In this document: positions 11,641 to 22,921 of the stretch, piece by piece
Numbering within the stretch: position 1 is the first letter of the stretch
How the letters are laid out: the number at the start of each line of letters is the position of its first letter
Assembly: GCF_016808095.1 (NCBI RefSeq)
Contig: NC_068980.1
Location: 8,590,501-8,654,500, forward strand
DNA length: 64,000 nucleotides
Reading direction: 5' to 3'
Origin: Vigna angularis
Taxonomy: Eukaryota > Streptophyta > Magnoliopsida > Fabales > Fabaceae
Notes under the pieces: model-generated
Told to the model about the DNA's origin: nothing
The model's input: the letters and a program-made list of their open reading frames with translations, nothing else
Database searches by the model: none
Made by a program: the position numbers and the translations under genes

Positions 11641-11936
11641 ATACTGTATTTGTTTCAAGTTCCTTTTAGGATTAGGGTTTATGTTGCATAAATGAAACCC
11701 TAGTTGAGGATAATGTTTAGAGTTAGAGAAAACTCGCAAAACAACAACGAAGATGTGGTTTTGTGATGTACGAATGCGAGAAGCAGAGATAATGAAGATG
11801 TATGCTCTTGTTGAAGAAGTCTCGAGACTGAGAAGTGAAAACTGAGAGGACGGAGATGAAAGGGGTGTGCGAAAATGAAAAGAGATGTTTGAGGACGAAA
11901 ATGAAGTTTCGAAATGAAAAGAAAAGGTGGTTTGCA

Positions 11937-12235
11937 CCTATTATGATAGGTGTTTTAATATCTATCATAAAATATTTTTACCATAATTTTCATTTTGTCA
12001 TCAACCGTGTCCAACTTATTATGATAGGTGACTTTTTTTACCTGTCATAATACATGTAACTTTTATTACGAAAATGTCACGGTTAAATTTATTATAATAG
12101 GTTTCTTAAAATACATCATAATATATTTTATTTTTATTACAAAATTGCCACTTGTCAATATAGTATGATAGGTGAATTTCACCTATCATAATAGTCCATC
12201 ATGAAATCTTTTTTTTTTACTAGTATTCATAACTA
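11937..12235. repeat. Array of four imperfect palindromes (TATTATGATAGGTG / ACCTATCATAATA)
   Basis: The word NTTATNATAGG recurs at about 11940, 12018, 12091 and 12162, each followed by an inverted copy (ATCTATCATAA, ACCTGTCATAATA, ACATCATAATA, ACCTATCATAATA). Spacing is 71-79 bp. The array ends near TTTTTTTTACTAGTA at 12215-12228, which resembles a degenerate CACTA right end. That link is inference. Confidence 0.6.
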
Positions 12236-13665
12236 AGCAAGTTGTATTTTTTCATCCTAGTCCATCAATAGACAAAAACTTGCACTTTTGTATTTTAAAA
12301 TACTGAAATTTATACACACAAAACATATAAAAAAGAAGATGAAACAATGTTATAAGGACAAATTAGTTTTGATTATTTCAATTATGTTTTAGTAAATCAG
12401 GTGAATGTTTCACGTCATAGAATTTGCAAAATGATTTTTCTTCTTAAAAATATTGTATGAAAATTTGAATTTTTTTAATCGTTTTTAAATAAGTTTTTTT
12501 AAAAACACTATTTTTAAATTACTTATAATTTTCAATGAGTTTCTTTTTCTTATATCTTTATTATATATTGCACTTTATAATTATATGAAAATGAGAATTA
12601 TTGCAATAATATTCAAGTAAATCAAGTCTTAAAATTGCATCTTGTCTTTCATGAGATCCAAAAGACACTAACATATAATTTATCATATATAAAGCTATTA
12701 TCAGATAATATTAATGAAAGATTATAAAGAATAATTAAAACATGCTTATTTAAGTTTTAAATCCATTATAAACTTGAACATCTTTACTTGATTCATAATA
12801 ATTTTTTTTAGTCTATTGAATACTAAAAAAAATTATACTTTTTGAATAGTTTCTCTTTAATTTTTATATTAATTGGTGACATGATTATTATTTGTCTCCT
12901 CAACTTGCTTAGTTGTAGTCGTACATATATTTTATAATTTATAGTAATATTATCAATTGAGCTTCCGCTTCAACAATTACTTTATTAATAATATGAGACT
13001 TTGATGCCAATTATTAAATTGACTGTATATTATTAAATAAAATAATTTATAAATGATAGTTGAGACACAACTATCTCTGCACTCTTTAAGAACATAACAA
13101 TTTATACATTCTGATTTGATTGTAATTTTATCGTAAAATTATTGATACACTGCACAACATAAACAATTTATGAATTTAATAGTTAGATTTTAGGTTGCAA
13201 TATTTGTTATTTTAAGTTAAAAATTTATTAGAATAACTAAATATATAATTTTTTTTTGTAACTGATATTCTTTATTACTTGAAAAACAATAAATACATTG
13301 AAAGAATATAATTTGATGTAAGTTATGATCGTAACTAAAAAGGGAACATATTCTATTTCGAACTCATAAGTGACATAATAAAATTACATGGTCTAAATAT
13401 TAGTGTAAAAAAAACTTTTTAGGTCTCCTATACCTATGTTAATTCAATATTTGACATAAAATAATCAAAATTATAATTTTTCGGCGTGGAAATTTCAAGT
13501 TGGATCTTATGTATTGAATTAAATTAGTTTCATCTTAAATACGAATTTTAAATACAAATGGGCATAATATAAAACGTTACAAAATACTAACATTACAATC
13601 ATAGAAATTATCATAATTTAAATAATGATAACCTCCTCTCGAAGTTTAGAAGACTACCAATGTAT

Positions 13666-13669
<4 letters not shown>
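12236..13669. other. AT-rich intergenic DNA, nothing recognised
   Basis: No coding frame of note and no clear repeat. It ends in a (TA)n run at 13670-13700. Confidence 0.5.
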
Positions 13670-13708
<39 letters not shown>

Positions 13709-13964
13709 GGTTTGCTAACGTGCGTACGCCTGTTTTTCAGTTGGTACGTTTTAGCAATGTGTACTGGATTTTAGTAGACAAAAATATCCTTATATATCAT
13801 GGATTCTAAGTTTTAAGGTTAAGAGTATTTTAATAATTTTTTTTAAAAAAAAAAAAACCCCAAATCCTTACTCACCTCTCTCATTCCTCTAAACCCTTTC
13901 TCTTTCATCTTTCTCACTCCAATCTTTTCTCTGTCATCCCTACTGTAACCCATATTGAAAAAAT

Positions 13965-14365
13965 CAAAAACACTTGCCGTTAAACAATCTTACAAAAAAA
14001 ATGATTTTATAATGAGTTTTCATCTTATAATTTTTGTCTTATCTAATTTTATCCAATTTTCACAAGGATAAAGGAATTGGTAATTGACTTGGAAAAAATC
14101 AGAAATACTCGTTGTTAAACAATTTCTTACAAAAAATGATTTTATAGTGAGTTTTTATTTTATAATTTTTGTCTTATCTAATTTTCACAAGCAGACATCA
14201 AAGAATTGGTAATTGGCCTGGAAAAAATCAGAAATACTCGTTGTTAAACAATTTCTTACAAAAAATGACTTTATAATGAGTTTTCATTTTATAATTTTTG
14301 TCGTATATAATTTTATCTAATTTTCACAAGCATAATGACATCCAAAAGAATTGGTAATTGGCCTG
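13965..14365. repeat. Three tandem ~120-bp repeats inside the 13.7-kb element
   Basis: Copies start at about 13966, 14092 and 14224 with AAAAAATCAGAAATACTCG. Each continues through TTGTTAAACAATTTCTTAC and TTATAATTTTTGTCTTATC and ends in AGAATTGGTAATTGGCCTGG. Confidence 0.8.
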
Positions 14366-14396
14366 GAGGGTCTTTTTAGAGATGATGATTCAACAT

Positions 14397-14525
14397 ATGC
14401 AGATGATGAGGGTTAGTGAAGATGGTGAAATTGAAGAGATCTTGAATGAACATTTGCCTGAAGGTGAATATGTCAATGACTCAACTCTTTACAAAGACAT
14501 ATTGTTTAAAGGCAAATGTTTCTGA
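14397..14525 (+). pseudogene. Captured exon-like fragment, about 42 codons
   Basis: An open stretch starting ATG at about 14397 reads VSEDGEIEEILNEHLPEGE, then YVNDSTLYKDILFKGKCF and a TGA. Composition is acidic and protein-like, unlike the AT-rich surroundings, and it lies between the tandem repeats and the right TIR. The source gene is not recognised. Confidence 0.4.
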
Positions 14526-14713
14526 TTTTTTCAATTGGAACTACAGTAGGGTTTCTTTTTTTTTTTTTAGTTTTGAGAATGAAAATTATTAAAATACCCT
14601 TAACCTTAAAACTTAGAATCCATGATATATAAGGATATTTTTGTCTACTAAAATCCGGTACACATTGCTAAAACGTACCAACTGAAAAACAGGCGTACGC
14701 GCGTTAGCAAACC

Positions 14714-14715
<2 letters not shown>

Positions 14716-14777
<62 letters not shown>

Positions 14778-15693
14778 TAATTAATTCTTATAAAATATTA
14801 AATAAAAATATATTTACTATATATTACAAAAATGTTAGAAATTCCACATATCCATTCAAAACATGGATACAAGTAGATAATATAAAGTTTTGGTAAATTA
14901 AATTAATTCTAGATTTATTTCCCAAATAATATAATAGTTTAATTTGTAAATAGTATTTTATTACTAAAAGATCAATTGAATTATTTAATTTTTAAAATCA
15001 GTTAGTTATACGTATTGTTCTAATAACTTAGCATATAAAACAACAGATAAGAAGCAAGTTTTACTGTGTAATCATTTTTATTTTTTCTTCTAACTTTTGT
15101 CTGTATCTGTTTATAAATGAGCTGAGACACCTCTTATTAATATAATTTTTTCTTGCTAATAAAAGAATAAAAAACAAAACAACGGATAACAAAAAATTTA
15201 AATTTTAACTGTATATGAAATTTATTTGATGTAATTTTCAAATTATAATAAAGATAACACGGGAACTTTTAAGCCTATAATATAATGATTAATTTAAGAC
15301 TATAATATAATTCTTAATTTAAATTTTAAAATATCTACATTATGAAATAATAATAATTTAGAATATAATATAAATATTAATAAGAGCAGCATAAAATCTT
15401 ATAATTTTTTTTATAATTATTCTATCTTAATAATTATACTTGTGCAGCAACTCAAAATTTTAAGAAATATGGAATCAAATTGAACTTTTCAATATAACAT
15501 AATTAAATAAAATAAATATAAATGTAATTTAACTTATAAAACTTTATAATCAATTTCACAATGTTTCAGGGGATTATTTAGGGTTTATGGTAATTCAATA
15601 CATAGACACAACACAGTCTGAGAAATTTTCAGGAAGAACTCAATGATGGCGTATGGTGGGTCCCCATGGGACGTGCCTTTTTGGTTACTTTTG
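14716..15693. other. TA microsatellite and AT-rich 5' region of the DUF506 gene
   Basis: (TA)n at 14716-14775, then AT-rich DNA without coding sequence. The base composition becomes more balanced from about 15560 on, as the promoter is approached. Confidence 0.5.
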
Positions 15694-15700
15694 TATAAAT
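15694..15700 (+). promoter_or_regulatory. TATA box of the DUF506 gene
   Basis: TATAAAT lies 49-55 bp upstream of the ATG at 15749, followed by a pyrimidine-rich leader (TTTCCCTCTCGCTCACACAC). Transcription would begin near 15725, giving a leader of about 25 nt. Confidence 0.6.
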
Positions 15701-15748
15701 TGAAGTATCAGTTTCCCTCTCGCTCACACACAAGCCCCTGCGAGAGCA

Positions 15749-16247
15749 ATGTGCACAGCCATGGACTCTGATGAAGTATTCGTGAGTTTTTCCGACACCG
15801 TTTTTGGCTTTTGGGAGGATCTCCAGGAGCCGCCGGAAAATTCAACCAACTCCGGCAAACTTCTTGGTGACGACGATGAGAAACTTTGTTCTGTGGGAAA
15901 CGAGTACAAAGCTTTCTGGGAAAAACAATACCTCCTTCTCCAGGTATAATTTCATTCACAACAACGCCAATTACTCAATGGATTCTACTTTTATTTTCCC
16001 ATTTTGATCCACCAAAATTAATTATGAAGTCTGAATTCTGATTGTGTCAGAATAGTTTGCACATGTGAAGAAAATTTTTCATCTTACTTACTAATGCTGT
16101 ACCTTGTTTGCTAGATTCAAGCTAACAATTCCAAAATAGTATGAGAGCATTTAGCGATTATTATATTGGATCACCCATGTTTGTGTCCAGTTTTATGAAT
16201 TTAAAAACTCAAAATGTGATAGATGTATGCTGGTATCACTCAAAATA

Positions 16248-16335
<88 letters not shown>

Positions 16336-18013
16336 ATATGTATGTGTGTATGTATATATGTATGAATATATATAAATGGAGAGGCAATTTTCTTATTAGT
16401 TTATGTTGAATTGGTTGAAGTAGAAAAAACTTTATCCTTCGTAATGATCTAACTTAATTCTACTGGTTTGAGTAGAAATATAATTTTCTTAAATATGCAT
16501 ACTGATTTTCTGAAATGATATGTATAAGAAAAAGACTGGTACACAGGTGAAGCAGTTGAAGTTTGTGACATTCTGTTTTTCCATTTTTATAGGCAACCTT
16601 ATGCGGGAGTAGCTCGATTGAGACAAGAGTTCGGCAAGCTACGAAGGAAGTTCTAACAGAGTTAAATATGTGGGATATGCAGTGCCTTTGCCGGAGAGAA
16701 GTGAATGTTAAGAGCTGTAGAAATTGCTTGAGGAGGGAAATATGTGATCGTTTGTTGAACCTTGGTTACAACTCTGCTCTTTGCACATCTAAATGGAGAA
16801 CTTCCTCGGAAATCCAAATATCAGGTATACTATCATGAAAAATATTTGGTTAAAATACACTTATCTTCTTAACTTTTTCTCCACTTTTGTCTTTAACACT
16901 GTGAAAAAGGCTCTCTTAGAAGGTGCCAAGTGTTAATTAATGAACCAAGCAAATGTGGTTATAAAATTGGAATTTGTTTTCAGAAATAATACTTTTAGAA
17001 ATATATGAGTTGTGTCCAGAAATAATTTGTAATGTTTGAAACAAACTTATTTCTGAGAACTGTGGCTAAACTAATCTGCATATTTTATGTTCTTACATAT
17101 GAATAATTTTAGAAAATGTTTTTACTGACACCTGCATCATCAATTATGAAAGTGTAAAATTTTCAAGTGGGCCTCATTTTTTACTACTGAAACAAACCAA
17201 AGAGATTAGGGAGGAGATTTAAATTTTTTAAAAAACCAAATCAAAGCAAGTTGTATTTTACCAAAAAAAACATCACTCCATGAACATGTATCGAATCATT
17301 AATATTTCAACCTTTTTACAGCTGCTATGTATGAAAACCTGCTTGATAAATAATTTAGTAATTTCATTTCAGAGAAAGTGAACCTGTGAGTAATTTCTAG
17401 TGTGACGTATATGTGGGGCAGGACTTAAGGACAACCATATATGTTCATTACATATGTCTAATGTAACTTGTATTATTTAAATTACAAAGGTAGAAACATG
17501 GTGATAGGTGGGACAGGTCTGAAGGGCAGCCATAAGTTTGTATTACATATTAACTGAACTTAAAAGTAATCAAATTGGTTTTTAATATTATTGATAATCT
17601 TTTCAGGGGAGCATACTTATCTGGAAGTAAAGGATAACTCAAACACTAAAAGAGAAGTAAAAGTGGTAATTGAATTGAGTTTTCGAGCAGAATTTGAGAT
17701 GGCACGTGCTAGTGAAGAATACAACAAATTAATGAACAGGTTACCTGAGGTATTTGTGGGAAAAGCAGAGAGGTTACAAGTCATAATTAATATTATGTGC
17801 TCAGCTGCAAAAAAATGCATGAAGGAAAAGAAAATGCACTTAGGACCTTGGAGAAAACTAAGGTACATGCAAGCAAAGTGGCGTGGCATGACAGATAGAA
17901 ACATAATAGTGCCACTTCCCACTGTTTACAGTTCAAGACCACGAAAATATAAGGCTTCGATGCTCACTTGCGATTTAGTAGAAAATAGGCTTCACTGTGT
18001 TGTACTTTGCTGA
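15749..18013 (+). CDS. DUF506 (PDDEXK-like) family protein, three exons
   Basis: Exons 15749-15943, 16593-16824 and 17607-18013 join in frame (GT-AG introns; phase 0, then phase 1) to 277 residues and a TGA. Exon 1 is acidic and ends in [14 protein letters not shown]. Exon 2 carries the family's Cys-rich stretch ([20 protein letters not shown]) and then [15 protein letters not shown]. Exon 3 has the hallmark GEHTYLEV, then [32 protein letters not shown] and the [14 protein letters not shown] motif. DUF506 proteins have a predicted nuclease-like fold without proven catalysis; some Arabidopsis members restrain root-hair growth. Length fits the family. The first ATG was chosen because it follows the TATA box; a second in-frame ATG is four codons downstream (15761). 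Intron 1 contains a large TA/GTAT microsatellite, intron 2 is AT-rich. No lesion is seen, so it is probably functional. Confidence 0.9.
16255..16375. repeat. (TA)n(GTAT)n microsatellite in intron 1 of the DUF506 gene
   Basis: About 34 TA units (16255-16322) followed by mixed TATG/TGTA units to about 16375. The open frames on both strands here are artefacts of the repeat. Confidence 0.95.
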
Positions 18014-19496
18014 GGTTGTGTGATTGGAGATGCTGAAAATTTTCACCCCACTTGAATAATTTTCGTAGCATAGGATCTATGGTTGTGGCCGCGTTTGTTG
18101 TGAAAACAAACAGGTTTAATCTGAGGACGGTGAATTTGCATTTGGAAGTATATAATGGAAGCTAAAGAATAAGTTTTCCTGTCAAATCATTGATATTGAA
18201 AACTTCCTGATTAATCCTGAAGTTTTAATCATAATCATCAATGTTATCAAGTGAAGATATAAGGTTGATTTGGCGATAAAGTAAGAAAAACAAAATGAAA
18301 AAGGTCGGAAATTTAATTTTCTTCATTTACTTTGAAAAGATATATGGTTAATTTCATTAGTTTGAAAAGAATAACGAGAGAAATTATGGTTCAATTCCTT
18401 CTAAGTATTGAAGTTCAATTTTTATTTTACCCATTTTTGTTGAATTTAATCTTCATTTTTGTCTAATTTCTCTTCAAGAATGATATGATATATGTGTGAG
18501 GATAAGAGGTACGAGGTTCATTTTATTATTTTTTAGTTTTGAATAATTCTAATAGGTTATCCTAAAATTCGATGTGTTCTTCCCAGGAATTAGGTTTGAC
18601 ATATTTAAAAAACCTAATTGATAATTTGAATTTATAATCTATTAACATGTTTCTGTATCTGAATATAGGTTAATAGAAACTACTACTATTATTGTTATTA
18701 TTATTATTATTATATAAATTATAATTAAGACTGCATGGTTCTAAAAGAGAGGTAATTCACTCATCAAATAATTAAGTATAATACCTAATAATCAATCATT
18801 ATTCAAATAAATATCTTTCCCACAATAATTTAAATAGAAAAATAATTGGCTGTTTTCTTGTAATCAAACCAACTGTATCAACAATACTTTTAAAACAAAC
18901 AAATGAATTTGAAATCCACTAATTATTCTTAATCAATCAAGATGCTCAATTAATTAAATTTTAAATATATTACTATTTGACGAACTTTTTTTATCTTAAT
19001 TTCTCAATAAATTAGATTTTAAAGATTAATTGGATCAACTTTCCACTAATTATTTAATGGTTTAATAATTTCGAACGTTTCTGTTTCTGCACTTTCAAAT
19101 AAATTTTCATATTTTAATTGATTTTAATTAGATTTTTTTTTTTTGTAAAAAATTGATTCAATTTGAACCTTTGTCAATAATTGGATTAGATGACGTTAAA
19201 ATTTTTGTAAATTAACTTGCTAACTGAACTATTTTTAATGACTTGACAGAGTTTGGTTAAGAAATTTTTTGATTTTAAGTTTTAAATAAGTTAAATTTAA
19301 TAAAACGTCACTTTATATTTTAAATTACACAATTAAATAATTCAGGAATTCACTTTATAGAATGTAACTAATAAAGCAAGTCTTTATTATGATTAAGATT
19401 GATTTGAAACATATACATTTATTTTACTAATTCAACCTATTTTTAAAAAATAAGTAACTGTAGTAACAAAAAAGTATAACTTAGAAGATAATTAAA

Positions 19497-19500
<4 letters not shown>
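18014..19500. other. 3' flank of the DUF506 gene and AT-rich intergenic DNA
   Basis: No second gene. A (TTA)n run occurs at about 18684-18712. At 19067-19260 a decayed block begins GGTTTAATAATTTCGAACGT and contains GTAAAAAATTGATTCAATTT and GATGACGTTAAAATTTT, matching the Pack-MULE TIR at 7431 in order. It is probably a relic arm of that family. Confidence 0.5.

Positions 19501-19558
<58 letters not shown>
19501..19558. repeat. (TA)n microsatellite
   Basis: Uninterrupted TA repeat of about 29 units. Confidence 0.95.
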
Positions 19559-19562
<4 letters not shown>

Positions 19563-19692
19563 GCAAGTATAAGTCACAAATGTTAGTTAAAATGTGGGCC
19601 ATGAATAGTCAGAGAGATTTCATTCGATTGGGTTGGATTATTGTACAATAACCCAATAACATGAAAGTACAACCAAGATAAACAAAAAAAGA

Positions 19693-20851
19693 AAGAGAGT
19701 TGTTTCCTCCACCATCACTAACAGCTTCCTGCACCACTCCATATTTAATTTGTCCTTCTATGAAACGGATAATGTTGACATCCGTTTACATAAAAATAAA
19801 ATTCAACTAATGAATGTGACACATTCTTATATATATATATATGTATAAAAAATATTTTAATTATTATTTAAATAATAATAAATAAATTAAAATTAATAAT
19901 AATTATTTTATTAAATAAAATAAAATTAATTTATAAATAATTAAGTAATAATTTTAAAATAATTAAATAATATTTATATATTAATTTAAAATAAAAAAAT
20001 AAGAAAACTAAAAACTTAAAAAAAATTCAACGACAACGGATGTGACACATCCATTTTAATATATATGTATAAAAAATATTTTAATTATTATTTAAATAAC
20101 AATAAATAAATTAAAATTAATAATAATTATTTTATTAAATAAAATAAATTAATTTATAAATAATTAAGTAATAATTTTAAAATAATTAAATAATATTTAT
20201 ATATTAATTTAAAATAAAAAATAAAAAAATAAAAAGACTAAAAACTTAAAAAAAAACTCAACGAATGTCGCCACGTCCGTTTTAATATATATGTATAAAT
20301 ATATTTTAATTATTATTTAAATAATAATAAATAAATTAAAATTAATAATAATTATTTTATTAAATAAAATAAAATTAATTTATAAATAATTAAATAATAA
20401 TTTTAAAATAATTAAATAATATTTATATATTAATTTAAAATAAAAAAATAAAAAAACTAAAAACTTAAAAAAATATTCAACGGACATCCGTTTTAATATA
20501 TATGTATAAAAAATATTTTAATTATTATTTAAATAATAATACATAAATTAAATTAATAATAATTATTTTATTAAATAAAATAAAATTAATTTATAAATTA
20601 TTAAGTAATAATTTTAAAAAAATTAAATAATATTTATATATTAATTGAAAATACAATAAATTAAAAAATTAAAAAATTAAAAATTAAAAAAAAAATAAAC
20701 TCAACGGATATCGCCACATTCGTTGAATAATTTTTTCTTCAACGGATATTGACATCCGTTGAAGAAAAGAGATAGGGGTGTAAGATATTTTAAAATATAA
20801 AGGATAGTTTTGGAATTTATAAAAAATGTGGTGGTGTAGGGAGTAACCCCC
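19693..20851. mobile_element. Non-autonomous MULE of the PMD/OTU family, with internal tandem array
   Basis: The left end contains GTTGTTTCCTCCACCATCAC and then TTCCTGCACCACTCC. The inverted right end is GGGGGTTACTCCCTACACCA. These match the termini at 4.16 and 42.53 kb. An identical 11-mer ACAAAAAAAGA flanks it (19682-19692 and 20852-20862), fitting a MULE target duplication, although it is A-rich. Size 1.16 kb, no coding capacity. The interior holds four ~220-bp tandem repeats separated by CAACGGAT/ATCCGTT palindromes. Confidence 0.75.
19830..20720. repeat. Four tandem ~211-226-bp AT-rich units
   Basis: The anchor ATGTATAAA occurs at 19841, 20065, 20291 and 20502 (periods 224, 226 and 211). 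Each unit runs through ATTTAAATAATAATAAATAA and TTAAATAATATTTATATATT and ends with a palindromic ACGGATGT...ACATCCG-type word. Confidence 0.9.
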
Positions 20852-20862
20852 ACAAAAAAAGA

Positions 20863-21250
20863 GGGTTACCTCTCTTTGCCTTTTTTTTCCTATATCTACA
20901 CATTTCAAAAATACTTCAAATTTTAAATTTTTGAAAATTTTTTAAATTGGTTTCAAAATCTATTTTTGAAATCATTTTAATAAATATCAAAATCTGTTAA
21001 GAAATTTTTTTTCAATAAATTTCGAAATTTATTGAAGAATTTTTCGAAAACTCTAATGAATTTTGAGATTCGTTGAAGGCTTAGAAAACCTTTCAACGAA
21101 TTTCGAAATCTGTTAAAATTTTTTCTCTCAATATATTTCAAAATCCGTTAAAGAAAAAAAATGGAGATGTAAGATTTTTTTAAATATATAAGATAGTTTT
21201 AGAATTCTTAAAAAATATAGTGATGTAGGGAGAAATGTGGAGTGGTATAA
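20863..21250. mobile_element. Decayed relative of the PMD/OTU MULE family
   Basis: Starts GGGTTACCTCTC right after the 20.85-kb element and ends near GATGTAGGGAGAAATGTGGA, GTGGTATAAC. The centre has TTCGTTGAAGGC and CTTTCAACGAATTTCGAAAT, variants of the family's palindromic word. No target duplication was found. It may be a truncated tandem neighbour. Confidence 0.4.
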
Positions 21251-21539
21251 CTTCTTTTTTGAGTTAAATATATTTTTAGTCCGTAGAGCAAATTTATTTT
21301 TAGTCCCTCTTTTAAACTAAGCTACATTTTAATCTTTCTTCTTAAAAAAAATTTTAATTTTCGTGTCCAAAATCAATAAAGTTAAAAATCAGTTGAAAGA
21401 TGGTGTGACATATATTTTTTTTTCTAACACACACCGGGTCAATCTCCCTCTCTCTCTCCCTTTGTTTTCTCAGTCCTACTCATTTTACTGAGTCTTCTCT
21501 TGACTCAGTCCACAAGCCTTCAAGAGAGAAACCGGCCAC

Positions 21540-21830
21540 ATGGCACCACGGCGCCTTCCACAACGTTCGCAAAGATCACGAGGCGACAATTACGATGACA
21601 GAGATCACGGCGTCCTATCAATATTCGAATAAGAAGAACACGAAATTGAAGAACACAAGATGCAAGCGTTGTTCGAATAAGAAGAACACGAGATTGAAGA
21701 ATGAGACACGCCAACAGCGTTCTCGCCGAAGCAAGTAACAAAGTCTCTCATTTTCACGTTTCAACTAGCGAAGATCAATGTGGGATTTTCAGTTCTCACA
21801 GAAAGATCTTAAGTTTTTGGAGAAACTGAG
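21540..21830 (+). pseudogene. Captured gene fragment in the left arm, unknown family
   Basis: From ATG at about 21540 the frame reads MAPRRLPQRSQRSRGDNYDD, then meets several stops with repeated EEHEIEE, and continues QVTKSLIFTFQLAKINVGFS. The same start is present inverted in the right arm (MAPRRLPRRPRRSRSDNYGD, minus strand, about 23001 downward). The source is not recognised; stops make it non-functional. Confidence 0.5.
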
Positions 21831-22662
21831 GTCGGAGAAAATGGAGGTTATGGTTGCATTTTCATGTGTCTTGGGTCTGTGAAAAGGGAAACTGAGAGGA
21901 AGAAGACTTTGCATTTAACATGGTACAATGTTCCTCTCTCTTCTTAGAATATTGTGCGTCTAATGAGAGGGAAGAGAAACCTTGGTGCAGTGCTTTTTTA
22001 ATCTGAGTTGCTAGTAGTTGAAACTGCAATTTAAAAGAAAAGAAAAAGGCTGAGAGAAGAAAAAGTTCACCATGTGTGTTTCAATTCAACACCAGTTTTT
22101 TATTTTATTTTTCTGTTTATTTATTGTTCATATATTGGGTTTGATGACTATTAATAAATAACTCCAATTAAATAAAATATGTTATGAACAATTTATTAGC
22201 CTTATGAGTGGTCAAGATGAAAAACATCAAAGTGACATAAATGAGAATGAATCAGCTTAATAAAAAAAACAGAGGAAATTAACTTCAATAACTTTGTAAA
22301 ACTTAATTTAACATTAATCTTTGCATTACTTATTTAATTAAGAGTCGTTTTTTGAATTTAATATCTATTAACGAAGAAAGAGATTAAAAGAATTAACGTC
22401 AATATAAATATTTCGAAAAATAAAATATGCACCCCATTAGTGTTAGTTAGGATAGGAGTAACTTTGAAAAAGATATAAATTGAACAAAATGTGATATAAT
22501 TAATTATATCAACTATGTTTCAACAATAATCAGTGAGCCTTGTAAAAAAAACACAATTCACTGATTCTTTCTTATAAGAATATCTTTTTGTAAAAATTCA
22601 GTTAGTTTTATCATGTGTAATTAATCATTGTACTCTTATATTTAGCAGAGAAATAACGTGAG

Positions 22663-22921
22663 ATGACAGCAGTGGAAGACTCACACCACCGCTACGTCCT
22701 TTCTGTCCTCCCCGCCGATGGGCCAGCGCTTTCCCAGGCCGAGTGCGACCACACCTACGACCTCTTGCTCCAATTCGACTGCTAGGAGAACCCCTTCGTG
22801 CTCTCCCACATCCACCAGCTACGCGACAACTTCTCCCACTTGAAGGGTGACATCTAGCGCGACCTTCGCAGGAGCCATTCTCGAATCCGTATGTTTCGCA
22901 ACGCCATCGCTGGGTGTGCCG
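22663..22921 (+). pseudogene. Captured gene fragment, possibly UPF0496/DUF677-like
   Basis: From ATG 22663 the frame reads RYVLSVLPADGPALSQAECD, then YDLLLQFDC, a TAG, ENPFVLSHIHQLRDNFSHLK, a second TAG, and RDLRRSHSRIRMFRNAIAGC. The local GC content is much higher than the flanks. The layout (DLLLQFDSLENPF-like, then an Arg-rich stretch before a hydrophobic AGCAV) recalls UPF0496 proteins, but I cannot confirm this. Two stop codons and missing ends mark it as a captured relic. Confidence 0.5.

Larger units (their letters stand above)
13707..14715. mobile_element. Non-autonomous MULE-like element with 135-bp TIRs inside a (TA)n tract
   Basis: Termini are GGGGTTTGCTAACGTGCGTA at 13707 and its inverse at 14715. 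The arms match over about 135 bp with only about three differences, so the copy is young. It sits within a TA microsatellite (13670-13706 and 14716-14775). The flanking 9-mers ATATTTATA and ATATATATA agree at 8 of 9 bases, but a duplication cannot be proven in TA repeats. The interior has three ~120-bp tandem repeats and a short coding-like piece. Confidence 0.85.

Noticed and set aside
16193..16409. Open frames on both strands of Tyr/Ile repeats (also at 26081-26344 and 30254-30451)
   Set aside because: They are translations of (TA)n microsatellites.
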